NCBI GenBank assembly: GCA_028278325.1
Contig: JANQEO010000320.1
Span: 62,001 to 126,000, forward strand
Length of the DNA stretch: 64,000 nt
Source: Candidatus Binatia bacterium
Lineage (GTDB): Bacteria > Desulfobacterota > Binatia > UBA1149 > JAJCZL01
Reading direction: 5' to 3'
The notes under the pieces were generated by a model, which was given only the letters and a program-made list of their open reading frames with translations, was not told the origin of the DNA and did not search any database. Below are positions 16,352 to 23,627 of this stretch, one piece after another; position 1 is the first letter of the stretch; each line of letters starts with the position of its first letter. Both the position numbers and the translations under genes were made by a program.

Positions 16352-16735
16352 TCAACTATGTCCGGACTCGCCGCGTAGGTGGATGAGGTAGTTCACTGCG
16401 ATCGCCGCGCCTTTTCGGTTGGGCAAGGACGCAGGAATCACTACAACCGCCAGCGCAAGAAGCCACAGGCGCCCCGACTGCAGGTCGTCTGGTCTCAGCA
16501 GCAGCATGAAGACGACGATCACGCCGGTGAGCCCTGCGGTCGACAGGTAGATGAGAGCCCAGGTGTCCTTGGCAAAGGGCTCGTAGTCCATCCCGCAGGC
16601 ATTGCATGTTTGCAGCGGCGTATACCACCTCTTGTAGAGGGGGCCTTGGCCGCAGCGGGGGCAGCGCCGCCGCAGCCCTCTCAGCAAAGCCAGAGCCGGC
16701 GACGTTGCCGACGGAGGTCGGGATTCCCCGTGCAT
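16352..16735 (-). CDS. DUF983 family zinc-ribbon membrane protein
   Basis: A 127-residue protein with RCPRCGQGPLYKRWYTPL followed by CNACGMDYEP, two CxxC pairs that form a zinc ribbon, and then two membrane helices (WALIYLSTAGLTGVIVVFMLLL and WLLALAVVVIPASL). This is the DUF983 arrangement. The family has no settled function; members in some bacteria lie near cytochrome-oxidase assembly genes. Here it starts one base after the ilvA stop codon, so it is co-transcribed with threonine dehydratase, an apparently incidental partner. Confidence 0.85.
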   Translation of the reverse strand: MHGESRPPSATSPALALLRGLRRRCPRCGQGPLYKRWYTPLQTCNACGMDYEPFAKDTWALIYLSTAGLTGVIVVFMLLLRPDDLQSGRLWLLALAVVVIPASLPNRKGAAIAVNYLIHLRGESGHS

Positions 16736-16736
16736 G

Positions 16737-18248
16737 CTAGGCGAGAAACATTCGGTAGGCCGGGTTGTCGGTTTCCTCGATGTACTCGTAACCGATCTTG
16801 TCGAGAAAGCCCCTGAACTCGGCCCGTTCGGTTTCCGGCACCTGCATGCCGATGAGGACGCGTCCGTAGTCGGTGCCGTGGTTGCGGTAGTGGAAGAGGC
16901 TGATGTTCCAGTCGTGGGGCATCCCGTCGAGGAACTTCATCAGCGCGCCGGGCCTCTCCGGGAACTCGAACCGGTAGAGAACCTCATCCGGCACCCCGGC
17001 AGCGTGTCCGCCCACCATGTGCGCGATGTGGAGCTTGGCCATCTCGTTGTCGCTGAAGTTGATGACGCTGAAGTGTTTGTCGGAAAGCGCTTCCATCAGG
17101 GGAGTGAGGTCGCTGCGGTTTTCCATGCCGACGCCCACGAAGACGTGGGCCTCCCGATCGTCTGCATAACGGTAGTTGAATTCCGTGATGTTGCGCGTGC
17201 CCAGTGCGCGACAGAACTCCTTCAGGCTCCCGGCACGCTCCGGGATGGTAACGGCCAGGATGGCCTCGCGCTGCTCCCCGAGTTCTGCGCGTTCCGCCAC
17301 GAATCGAAGGCGGTCGAAGTTCATGTTGGCACCCGAGGCGATGGCGACCAGGGTCTTGCCGCTGACCCTGTCGCGCTCCACCCAGTGTTTCATCCCGGCG
17401 ATGCTCAAGGCGCCGGCCGGCTCCAGAATGGAGCGAGTGTCCTCGAAGGCGTCCTTGATGGCGGCGCAGATGGCATCGGTATCTACTGTGACGATCTCGT
17501 CGACCAGCCGCCGGCAGATCCCGAACGTTTCCTCACCGACCATGGCGACGGCGACGCCGTCGGCGAACAGACCGACATGGTCGAGCAGGACGCGTTCGCC
17601 CTTTTCCAACGACGCCTTCATCGCGGCTGCATCGTCGGGTTCGACGCCGATGATCTTTGTGTCGGGTGTGACCGATTTCACATAGCTGGCGATGCCGGAG
17701 ATGAGGCCGCCCCCGCCGACCGGCACGAAGATCACGTCTATCGGCTCCTCGTGCTGCTCGATCAGTTCTTTCCCGATGGTCCCCTGACCGGCGATTATGT
17801 CGGGGTCGTCGTAGGGATGTACGAAGACCCTCTCGGATTGCATGGCCGCTTCACGAGCGTAGGCATAGGCCTCGTCGTAGCTGTCGCCTCTCAGTACGAC
17901 CTCGGCGCCCAGTGATCTGACGGTTTGCACCTTTATCCGAGGTGTCGTCACCGGCATGAAGATCAGTGCGTGACATCCCAGGTGGCGCGCGGCCAGGGCG
18001 ACGCCTTGAGCGTGGTTGCCTGCAGAAGCCGCGGCCACGCCGCGGGCTCTCTGCTGTTCGCTGAGGTGGGACATCTTGTTGAAGGCGCCCCTAACCTTGA
18101 AGGAGAAGATCGACTGCTGATCTTCGCGCTTGAGGAGAACGTTGTTGTCGAGCCGCTGTGACAAAAGCGCGGCAGGCTCGAGGGGAGTCTTGACGGCCAC
18201 GTCGTAGACGAGGGCGGCGCGTATCCTTTCGGGGTAGTTCTCAGCCAT
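16737..18248 (-). CDS. ilvA: Threonine ammonia-lyase, biosynthetic, with two ACT-like regulatory domains
   Basis: This 503-residue enzyme converts threonine to 2-oxobutanoate and ammonia, the first committed step of isoleucine synthesis. The pyridoxal-phosphate lysine is Lys51 in FSFKVRGAF; the substrate loop SAGNHAQG is at about 74-81; the phosphate-binding glycine loop is VPVGGGGLISGI. After residue 330 two ACT-like domains follow, ILAVTIPERAGSLKEFCRAL and VLYRFEFPERPGALMKFLDG, as in the Escherichia coli-type allosteric enzyme inhibited by isoleucine. The length matches the biosynthetic family. DUF983 follows directly; a 71-base gap separates it from the mla operon. Confidence 0.95.
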   Translation of the reverse strand: MAENYPERIRAALVYDVAVKTPLEPAALLSQRLDNNVLLKREDQQSIFSFKVRGAFNKMSHLSEQQRARGVAAASAGNHAQGVALAARHLGCHALIFMPVTTPRIKVQTVRSLGAEVVLRGDSYDEAYAYAREAAMQSERVFVHPYDDPDIIAGQGTIGKELIEQHEEPIDVIFVPVGGGGLISGIASYVKSVTPDTKIIGVEPDDAAAMKASLEKGERVLLDHVGLFADGVAVAMVGEETFGICRRLVDEIVTVDTDAICAAIKDAFEDTRSILEPAGALSIAGMKHWVERDRVSGKTLVAIASGANMNFDRLRFVAERAELGEQREAILAVTIPERAGSLKEFCRALGTRNITEFNYRYADDREAHVFVGVGMENRSDLTPLMEALSDKHFSVINFSDNEMAKLHIAHMVGGHAAGVPDEVLYRFEFPERPGALMKFLDGMPHDWNISLFHYRNHGTDYGRVLIGMQVPETERAEFRGFLDKIGYEYIEETDNPAYRMFLA

Positions 18249-18319
18249 CGGCTTGCGGGCACGATGTCCCTGCGAGGCCGAGGCTATCAGACGTGAGCGT
18301 GAAGTTCAGGCGGGTGCGA

Positions 18320-18952
18320 TCAGGACTCGCTGGTCTCGACCGAGGCGTCGTTTTTCTCTCGCAACAGCTCGATGAGGCGGTCGGCGCCTCCGTTGGAGAT
18401 CACTTCTTGGAACTGGGAGCGGAAGTTCGAGACCATGCTGACACCCTCGATGATCACGTCGATGATCTTCCAGGCATCTTCGCGGTTGCGCATACGGTAG
18501 TCGACCAGAACGGCCTCCGCATTGGGCCGCTTGATGTGGGTCTTGACCGTCCGGTCTCCGCGCGGCTCCTCGCGCTCGCCGACGACCTCGATCTCCAGCT
18601 TGGTGTAGTTGTCGAGGTTACGGCCGTATGTCGTCGACAGGTGTCGCTTGAACTCTTCGGAGAACTCGTCGAGCTGGGCCTCCGAGAGATTTCGCCAGTT
18701 GCGGCCTAACACCAGGCGCGTGATGGTCGGGTAATCCACCGTCGACAGGAACAGCTTCTCGAGCTTGTCGATCTTTTCCTTGGACGGCATGTCGCCGTTG
18801 TTGAGAATGTCGAGAGCCGTTCGGGCCGTCGTCTCGACGATCTCCTTGGGAGGGGTCGGCGCGCTACCGCCCAGGCTCGGCACCAAGAGCAGCACCGACA
18901 GTGCCGTAACTATGGGCGCTATGGAAAAGCTCTTTCTAGAAGTCTTCATCAT
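18320..18952 (-). CDS. mlaC: Periplasmic phospholipid-binding protein MlaC
   Basis: A 210-residue protein with a signal peptide (SIAPIVTALSVLLLVPSLGG). The body matches the MlaC/Ttg2D family: VDYPTITRLVLGRNWRNLSEAQLDEFSEEFKRHLSTTYG, then a VDYRMRNREDAWKIIDVIIEGVSMVSNFRSQF ending. MlaC shuttles phospholipid through the periplasm between the outer-membrane MlaA complex and the inner-membrane MlaFEDB transporter. It is the last gene of the operon, and its start overlaps the mlaA stop by 17 bases, so it is translated with it. Confidence 0.93.
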   Translation of the reverse strand: MMKTSRKSFSIAPIVTALSVLLLVPSLGGSAPTPPKEIVETTARTALDILNNGDMPSKEKIDKLEKLFLSTVDYPTITRLVLGRNWRNLSEAQLDEFSEEFKRHLSTTYGRNLDNYTKLEIEVVGEREEPRGDRTVKTHIKRPNAEAVLVDYRMRNREDAWKIIDVIIEGVSMVSNFRSQFQEVISNGGADRLIELLREKNDASVETSES

Positions 18953-19763
18953 CGAAGTAGTAGAGGTCTTCTTCCTGCTCGTCGTCGACTTCCGTGCTGT
19001 CGTTGATCAAAGCCGTACGATGCTGGCTGTAGGCGTTACGTACGAACGTATAATAGTCAAGGGAGGTTTCCTTGGCGTCCCGGACTTCCTCCAATATCAG
19101 GGAGCGCTCGTGAATCTGGCGGCCGGCCCAGAGCGCTGCGACCCCCCAGGGTTCGATCCAGAGGCCGAGCAGGATTCCGCTTATATCCGACACGATCGCG
19201 GTGATGTCTCGCGGACTGGAGGGCCCGAAGACCGGCAGCATGGTGTAAGGGCCGGACTCTACGCCCCACACGGCGAGGGTTTGGCCGAGGTCCTCCGGGT
19301 GCCGTTCGAATCCGTCGCCTTCGGTTAGATCGAAAATGCCGGCGATACCGAGGGTGCTGTTCAAGAAGAACTGCCCGAAGGCGTGAACCGCCTCCTCGCC
19401 TTTGCCCTGCAACGCGCTGTTGAGTGCAGTCGTGGGCAAGCGCAGGTTTCTGAAGAAGTTGGTTGCTCCATTCTTTACCGGCTCCGGAGCGATGCGGTCC
19501 CAGCCTTCTGCCACCGGCTCCAGGATGTAGACGTCGAGTGTGTCGTTGAAGCTGAACATGGGACGGTTGAAACCTTCCCATGGATCCTCGTCTATCGGTT
19601 CCACCTCGGCGCCGGCTTCGCCCTCAGAGCCTTCACCGTGTTCGCCGGCCGAGCACGGCGTCGCGGTCAACAGGACGAAGGCCGCCATGACTGCCAGCAA
19701 TCGTGCCGCGGGCGCCAACAGCGCCCTGATCGAGTCAGTGGTCGTCATCTCAGTCATCACCAC
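18936..19763 (-). CDS. mlaA: MlaA/VacJ family outer-membrane lipid asymmetry protein
   Basis: A 275-residue protein with the hallmark segment DPWEGFNRPMFSFNDTLDVYILEPVAEGW and the following NFFRNLRLPTTALNSALQGKGEEA. GDGFERHPEDLGQTLAVWGVESGPYTMLPVFGPSSPRD is diagnostic for MlaA/VacJ. It removes phospholipids from the outer leaflet of the outer membrane. A hydrophobic signal segment precedes a Cys (ATPCSAGEHG), which may be a lipobox of weak fit. An acidic tail, rich in Asp, Glu and Tyr, is unusual. In enteric bacteria mlaA is unlinked, while here it sits inside the operon between mlaD and mlaC. Confidence 0.93.
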   Translation of the reverse strand: MVMTEMTTTDSIRALLAPAARLLAVMAAFVLLTATPCSAGEHGEGSEGEAGAEVEPIDEDPWEGFNRPMFSFNDTLDVYILEPVAEGWDRIAPEPVKNGATNFFRNLRLPTTALNSALQGKGEEAVHAFGQFFLNSTLGIAGIFDLTEGDGFERHPEDLGQTLAVWGVESGPYTMLPVFGPSSPRDITAIVSDISGILLGLWIEPWGVAALWAGRQIHERSLILEEVRDAKETSLDYYTFVRNAYSQHRTALINDSTEVDDEQEEDLYYFDDEDF

Positions 19764-20217
19764 CCCGATTAGAATTGTAGACGAACTTGCCTATGAGGCG
19801 CTCCAAAAGTACCGCCGACTCGCTGAAGGTGATCTCGTCGCCGTTTACGAGCACGTCGAGTTCGCCACCCATCTGCAGGGACAGGTAGCGATCGCCCAGC
19901 AGGCCCGACGTCACGATGGAGACCGAGCTGTCGATGGGGATCTCGAGGTCGGGGTCGACCTCGAGCGTGGCTTTCGCCCGGAACTGTTCGCTCAGCTCGA
20001 TGTCGGTGACCTGGCCGACCTTGACGCCGGAAATCACGACCGGAGCGCGCGGCTTGAGCCCGCCGATCTCGTCGAAGGACGCGTACAATGTCATCCCCTC
20101 GGGGCCGCCGTAGCTCACTCCGCCTACAGTCAGCGACAGATAGGCGACGGCCGTCAGGCCGGCCAATACGAAGACGCCGACGATGAGGTCACGTATAGGG
20201 TTCTTGACCATGATCAC
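19750..20217 (-). CDS. mlaD: Mla transporter MCE-domain protein MlaD
   Basis: A 155-residue protein with an N-terminal membrane anchor (DLIVGVFVLAGLTAVAYLSLTV) and one MCE domain: LYASFDEIGGLKPRAPVVISGVKVGQV and the SVSIVTSGLLGDRYLSLQMGG core. MlaD forms a hexameric periplasmic ring on the MlaFE transporter and passes lipid to or from MlaC. Its size matches single-MCE MlaD proteins. The start region overlaps the mlaE stop by four bases, and its own stop overlaps the mlaA start by 14 bases. Confidence 0.95.
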   Translation of the reverse strand: MIMVKNPIRDLIVGVFVLAGLTAVAYLSLTVGGVSYGGPEGMTLYASFDEIGGLKPRAPVVISGVKVGQVTDIELSEQFRAKATLEVDPDLEIPIDSSVSIVTSGLLGDRYLSLQMGGELDVLVNGDEITFSESAVLLERLIGKFVYNSNRGGDD

Positions 20218-20990
20218 ACTCCCCAGAGAGCGGTAATGAAGTAATCGAATATCAATATGCTGACAGAGCCAATGACTACCGTAGAGGTCGTAGCCGAGCT
20301 CACACCGGAAGACGTCGGCTCACTTCTGTAGCCTCGATAGGTAGAGATCAGGCCGATGAGCACTCCGAAGATTCCGGCCTTGAGGAAGCTGCCGGCTACG
20401 TCGTTCTCGAAGTCGATGGAGGACTCCATGCTCGTCATGTACGTGCCCGCGTCTATGCCCATCAAGCCGACCCCTACCAAATAGCCGCCGAACAGACCGG
20501 CAACGATGAACAAGGCCGTCAACAACGGCATCACCACCGTCATGGCCAAGGCTTTGGGCGTGACTACCAGATGCACGGGGTCGATGGACATCATTCGGAG
20601 ACCGTCGAGCTGCTCGGTTGCCACCATGGTTCCGATTTCCGCCGTCGTCGCGGAGCCGGCTCTACCGGTAGTCAGAAGGGCGGTGAGCACGGGCCCCAAC
20701 TCGCGGACCAGGCTCAGGCCCACGACCGCTCCCAAAGATTCTTCTGCGCCGAAGCGCACCAGCGTGTTGTATCCCTGAAGGCTCAGCACCATGCCGACGG
20801 CCAGACCCGACACGGTGATGATGATGAGCGACAGCACTCCCAGTTTGTAGATTTCCTCGCTGAAGATACGGATGCGCGGCGGCGGCGTGACGATAGCGCG
20901 CAGGATGGATGCGGCGAACGCGGCCATGCGTCCCAGTTCGAGAACGAAGGTCAGGCTGGAGTATCCGACGGTTCGAACTTGGGTCAGCAT
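20214..20990 (-). CDS. mlaE: Mla ABC transporter permease MlaE
   Basis: A 258-residue permease of the MlaE family with five to six membrane helices. Family signatures include FSEEIYKLGVLSLIIITVSGLAVGMVLSLQGY, the LGPVLTALLTTGRAGSATTAEIGTM segment and EQLDGLRMMSIDPVHLVVTPKALA. It forms the inner-membrane core of the lipid transporter with MlaF and MlaD. Its first base is shared with the last base of mlaF, so the genes are tightly coupled. No STAS-domain MlaB is encoded in this operon. Confidence 0.95.
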   Translation of the reverse strand: MLTQVRTVGYSSLTFVLELGRMAAFAASILRAIVTPPPRIRIFSEEIYKLGVLSLIIITVSGLAVGMVLSLQGYNTLVRFGAEESLGAVVGLSLVRELGPVLTALLTTGRAGSATTAEIGTMVATEQLDGLRMMSIDPVHLVVTPKALAMTVVMPLLTALFIVAGLFGGYLVGVGLMGIDAGTYMTSMESSIDFENDVAGSFLKAGIFGVLIGLISTYRGYRSEPTSSGVSSATTSTVVIGSVSILIFDYFITALWGV

Positions 20991-21808
20991 CAGGCATTGC
21001 CGGGCGGCGAAGCCGCGGCCGCCTCGGACTCGAGGTCGGCGATGTCTTCCGAGACTTCTTCGCTCAGCAGGTTGTAGATTCTCTGGTCACTGCTCGACTG
21101 CAGCTCTTCCGGCGTTCCGGCGACTGCCCCGTCCGGCAGCAGCACCAGGATGCGATCGGCCATGCGCAGCGTCGAGGCTATGTGGTGAGAGACGAGCAGC
21201 GTCGTCATGTTGAACTGCTTGTTGATGCGAACGATGAGAGCCTCGATGCGCTTGGCGGATATGGGATCGAGCCCGGAAAAAGGTTCGTCGCAAAGAAAGA
21301 TCAACGGCCTGCGGATGATCGCGCGCGCCAGTGCCGCCCTCTTGCGCATCCCGCCCGAGAGTTTGCCCGGCAAAGTCTTGTCGAAGCCGTTGAGGCCGAC
21401 GGCCTCGAGCCTGTCGTGAACTTGTTCGGCTATCTCGGCTTCAGACATGGAGGTGTGCTCCCTGAGAGGGAAGGCGAGATTCTCGAAAACCGACAGGGAA
21501 TCGAGGAGTGCGCCTCCCTGGAACATCATGCCGAGCTTGTCACGAACCTCGTACATGCGGCGCTCTCCGAGCCGGGTGATGTCGTCGCCGGCGACGACGA
21601 TGGAGCCGGAATCAGGCGGTGTCAGGCCGCCCACGAGCTTGAGCAGGGTGCTCTTTCCACAACCGCTGCCGCCGATGATGACGGTTATCTCTCCGTCGCG
21701 AAACGAGCAGTCCAGGTTGTTGAAGACCTGATGGTCGTCAAAGGAGACGCTGACGCCCTCTATCTGGACTGCGATGCTCTCTGCCACGGGGGCCCCGTCA
21801 ACCACCAC
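20990..21808 (-). CDS. mlaF: Mla ABC transporter ATP-binding protein MlaF
   Basis: A 272-residue ATPase with Walker A GGSGCGKST (46-54), signature LSGGMRKRAALARA, Walker B LIFLCDEPFSGLDP and a switch His in LLVSHH. The combination with the adjacent MlaE and MlaD identifies it as MlaF, which powers phospholipid trafficking across the envelope. The C-terminus is slightly longer than in Escherichia coli and ends in an Ala/Glu-rich stretch. The start is a GTG at 21808. It is the first gene of the mla operon and is divergent from exbB. Confidence 0.95.
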   Translation of the reverse strand: MVVDGAPVAESIAVQIEGVSVSFDDHQVFNNLDCSFRDGEITVIIGGSGCGKSTLLKLVGGLTPPDSGSIVVAGDDITRLGERRMYEVRDKLGMMFQGGALLDSLSVFENLAFPLREHTSMSEAEIAEQVHDRLEAVGLNGFDKTLPGKLSGGMRKRAALARAIIRRPLIFLCDEPFSGLDPISAKRIEALIVRINKQFNMTTLLVSHHIASTLRMADRILVLLPDGAVAGTPEELQSSSDQRIYNLLSEEVSEDIADLESEAAAASPPGNA

Positions 21809-21907
21809 TCCGAAAGTCGGGAGACCCTAACTATCAGCCGCCAGGGCGGATTCCAACGTGTTTTGTGCGACGGGGCGGGGTTTGACTGAGTAGCGCAATA
21901 TTGAGAT

Positions 21908-21922
21908 TGATATTCAAAATCA
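21908..21922. promoter_or_regulatory. Fur-box-like palindrome upstream of exbB
   Basis: TGATATT-C-AAAATCA (7-1-7) lies 15 bases before the exbB start and resembles the Fur consensus TGATAAT-n-ATTATCA at 11 of 14 arm positions. It sits in an AT-rich patch that stands out from the GC-rich surroundings. The same core, as a perfect palindrome, occurs upstream of the TonB-dependent receptor, supporting common iron-responsive control. Confidence 0.65.
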
Positions 21923-21937
21923 ACAAAGGCTTATCAA

Positions 21938-22624
21938 TTGATACTTTGGGATCAGACTCTGGGCGAACTGCTGGTGCGGGGCGGGCCGGTCATGTGGCCG
22001 CTCGTGGCGTGCTCGGTCATCGCCATCGCTCTCATCATCGATCGCTCCCTTGCCCATCTCAAGATGCGCGTCGACTACGACGGTCTAGTCTCGGGAATGC
22101 GTGGCTTGGTCGAGGCCGGGAGTCTGAGTGACGCGCGTGAGTTCGCCGAAGACCGTCCCAACCCTGTTTGCCGTGTGGCGGTCGCCTACCTCGACGGTCT
22201 CGATCTGACCGACGAGGCGAGGGCGTCCATCGTCGAGCGCGAGGGTGCGCTGGCTTTGGAAATGGCCGAGCGTCGTCTGCGCGGCCTGTCGACCATCGCT
22301 CACGTAGCGACCCTCATGGGCCTGTTGGGAACAGTGGCGGGTCTGGTCGGCGCTTTCCATCAAATCGAGCTCAACGCCGGACAGGTCGAGCCCTCGGATT
22401 TGGCCCAAGGAATATGGGAAGCGCTGCTGACCACCGCCTTCGGTCTGTCGATTGCCATCCCAAGTCTGGTGGCCTTCCACGGGTTCGAGAGCAGAAGCGA
22501 CAGGATGGCCCGCCGTATGGGATTCATGGTGTCGTATCTCGATCAGTGGCTGGGTAAGACCACCGGCCGCGTGGATACCGGTGACGGTAGCCCTCCCGTT
22601 GCGCCGACCATCAGGGAAGACTGA
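21938..22624 (+). CDS. exbB: TonB-system proton channel protein ExbB
   Basis: A 228-residue MotA/TolQ/ExbB family protein with three hydrophobic segments: PVMWPLVACSVIAIALIIDRSLAHL, STIAHVATLMGLLGTVAGLVGAFHQI and GIWEALLTTAFGLSIAIPSLVAFHGF. The latter two carry the conserved polar residues that line the ExbB pore. With ExbD it uses the proton-motive force to energise TonB. I use the TTG at 21938 since no ATG or GTG precedes the conserved region; this start is only moderately certain. It leads an operon with exbD and tonB and is preceded by a Fur-like box. Confidence 0.92.
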   Translation: MILWDQTLGELLVRGGPVMWPLVACSVIAIALIIDRSLAHLKMRVDYDGLVSGMRGLVEAGSLSDAREFAEDRPNPVCRVAVAYLDGLDLTDEARASIVEREGALALEMAERRLRGLSTIAHVATLMGLLGTVAGLVGAFHQIELNAGQVEPSDLAQGIWEALLTTAFGLSIAIPSLVAFHGFESRSDRMARRMGFMVSYLDQWLGKTTGRVDTGDGSPPVAPTIRED

Positions 22625-22626
22625 GC

Positions 22627-23043
22627 GTGAAGTTCAGGCGCATCCGAAAATCGTCGCCAGCGCTCGACATCGGGCCGCTGCTCGACGTCGTCTTGCAGAT
22701 ACTCATCTTCTTCATGCTCAGTTCGACTTTCATGAGCCCCAAGATCGAGCTCGCTCTGCCCGAGGCCGAGGTTAGTGACGGGCCGACCCTTACGGACGCC
22801 GTAGTCGTGACTGCGTCTGCCGACGGCGCTATCTACGTCAACAACGAAGGAACGGATAGCGAAGGTCTTGCCGAAGCGCTGCGCGGAGCACTGGCCGAGA
22901 GCAAGGAGAACGTCGTTACCTTCAGGGGCGATGAGCGCGTGCCTTACAAGACTGTAGTTAGTGTGATCGATGCCTCGCGAAGAGCCGGAGCCGAGTCTCT
23001 CGACATGGCCCACGACTTCCTGGAGCCGAACGATGGACCGTAG
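22627..23043 (+). CDS. exbD: TonB-system protein ExbD
   Basis: A 138-residue ExbD/TolR protein. The N-terminal membrane helix LDIGPLLDVVLQILIFFML contains Asp20, the position of the essential protonatable aspartate. The periplasmic part ends FRGDERVPYKTVVSVIDASRRAGAESLDM, a standard family ending. It works with ExbB and TonB in energising outer-membrane transport. The start is a GTG two bases after the exbB stop; the stop lies eleven bases into tonB. Confidence 0.92.
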   Translation: MKFRRIRKSSPALDIGPLLDVVLQILIFFMLSSTFMSPKIELALPEAEVSDGPTLTDAVVVTASADGAIYVNNEGTDSEGLAEALRGALAESKENVVTFRGDERVPYKTVVSVIDASRRAGAESLDMAHDFLEPNDGP

Positions 23044-23614
23044 TTTCGCGAGCATCATGGGTGTATCGGCCGCTTTCCATGCGGCCGTACTCATGGCGGC
23101 CGGTATGGTTGAGCCTCCCCGGCTCGATGTGCGGACGGGACCGATGAGTGTGCAGCTCGCTGCCATTCCCAAGCCGGTGCCCGTAGTGAAGACAGCCCCG
23201 ACGCCGGTCGTGGAGAAGCCCAAGCCTCCGGAGCCGGTCGCCGAACCGGTCGTGCGTGAACCCGAGCCGCGTCCGGTGGAGGAAGTTCCTCAGGTAGCGT
23301 CGCTGGCTCATACGGGAGCCGTGGATGTCATGCCCAGGCCTCTGGCTTTCAACCTTCCGCCCAAGTATCCGGAGCGTGCCCGCCGCGCCGGACAAGAGGG
23401 CCGTGTGGTGCTGAGAATGAAAGTGCTTCGTGACGGCAAGGTCGGGCAGGTGACGATGGTGGAGAGTTCGGGCTTTACGCTTCTCGACGAAGCGGCGAGC
23501 AGGGCGGCGTCCGGCTATCTGTTTGAACCCGCCCGTCTGGCCGGGGTTGCCGTGCCACACACCGTGGTCATACCGTTCGAGTTCTCACTCGAGCGGCAGA
23601 CCTGGCGACGGTGA
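23033..23614 (+). CDS. tonB: TonB energy-transducing protein
   Basis: The 193-residue product from the ATG at 23033 has one N-terminal membrane helix (SIMGVSAAFHAAVLMAAGM), a Pro/Glu/Val-rich linker of about 60 residues, and a C-terminal TonB domain containing PPKYPERARRAGQEGRVVL, the GKVGQVTMVESSGF turn and the YLFEPARLAG strand. TonB spans the periplasm and pulls on receptor plugs. The upstream ATG at 22970 lies inside exbD and would destroy the N-terminal anchor. The operon exbB-exbD-tonB converges with the receptor gene, leaving 13 bases. Confidence 0.92.
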   Translation: MDRSFASIMGVSAAFHAAVLMAAGMVEPPRLDVRTGPMSVQLAAIPKPVPVVKTAPTPVVEKPKPPEPVAEPVVREPEPRPVEEVPQVASLAHTGAVDVMPRPLAFNLPPKYPERARRAGQEGRVVLRMKVLRDGKVGQVTMVESSGFTLLDEAASRAASGYLFEPARLAGVAVPHTVVIPFEFSLERQTWRR

Positions 23615-23627
23615 CACGGCAACAGCC

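Noticed and set aside
16734..17915. Plus-strand frame of 393 codons
   Set aside because: Antisense to ilvA, which has all catalytic motifs; the frame is a codon-bias shadow.
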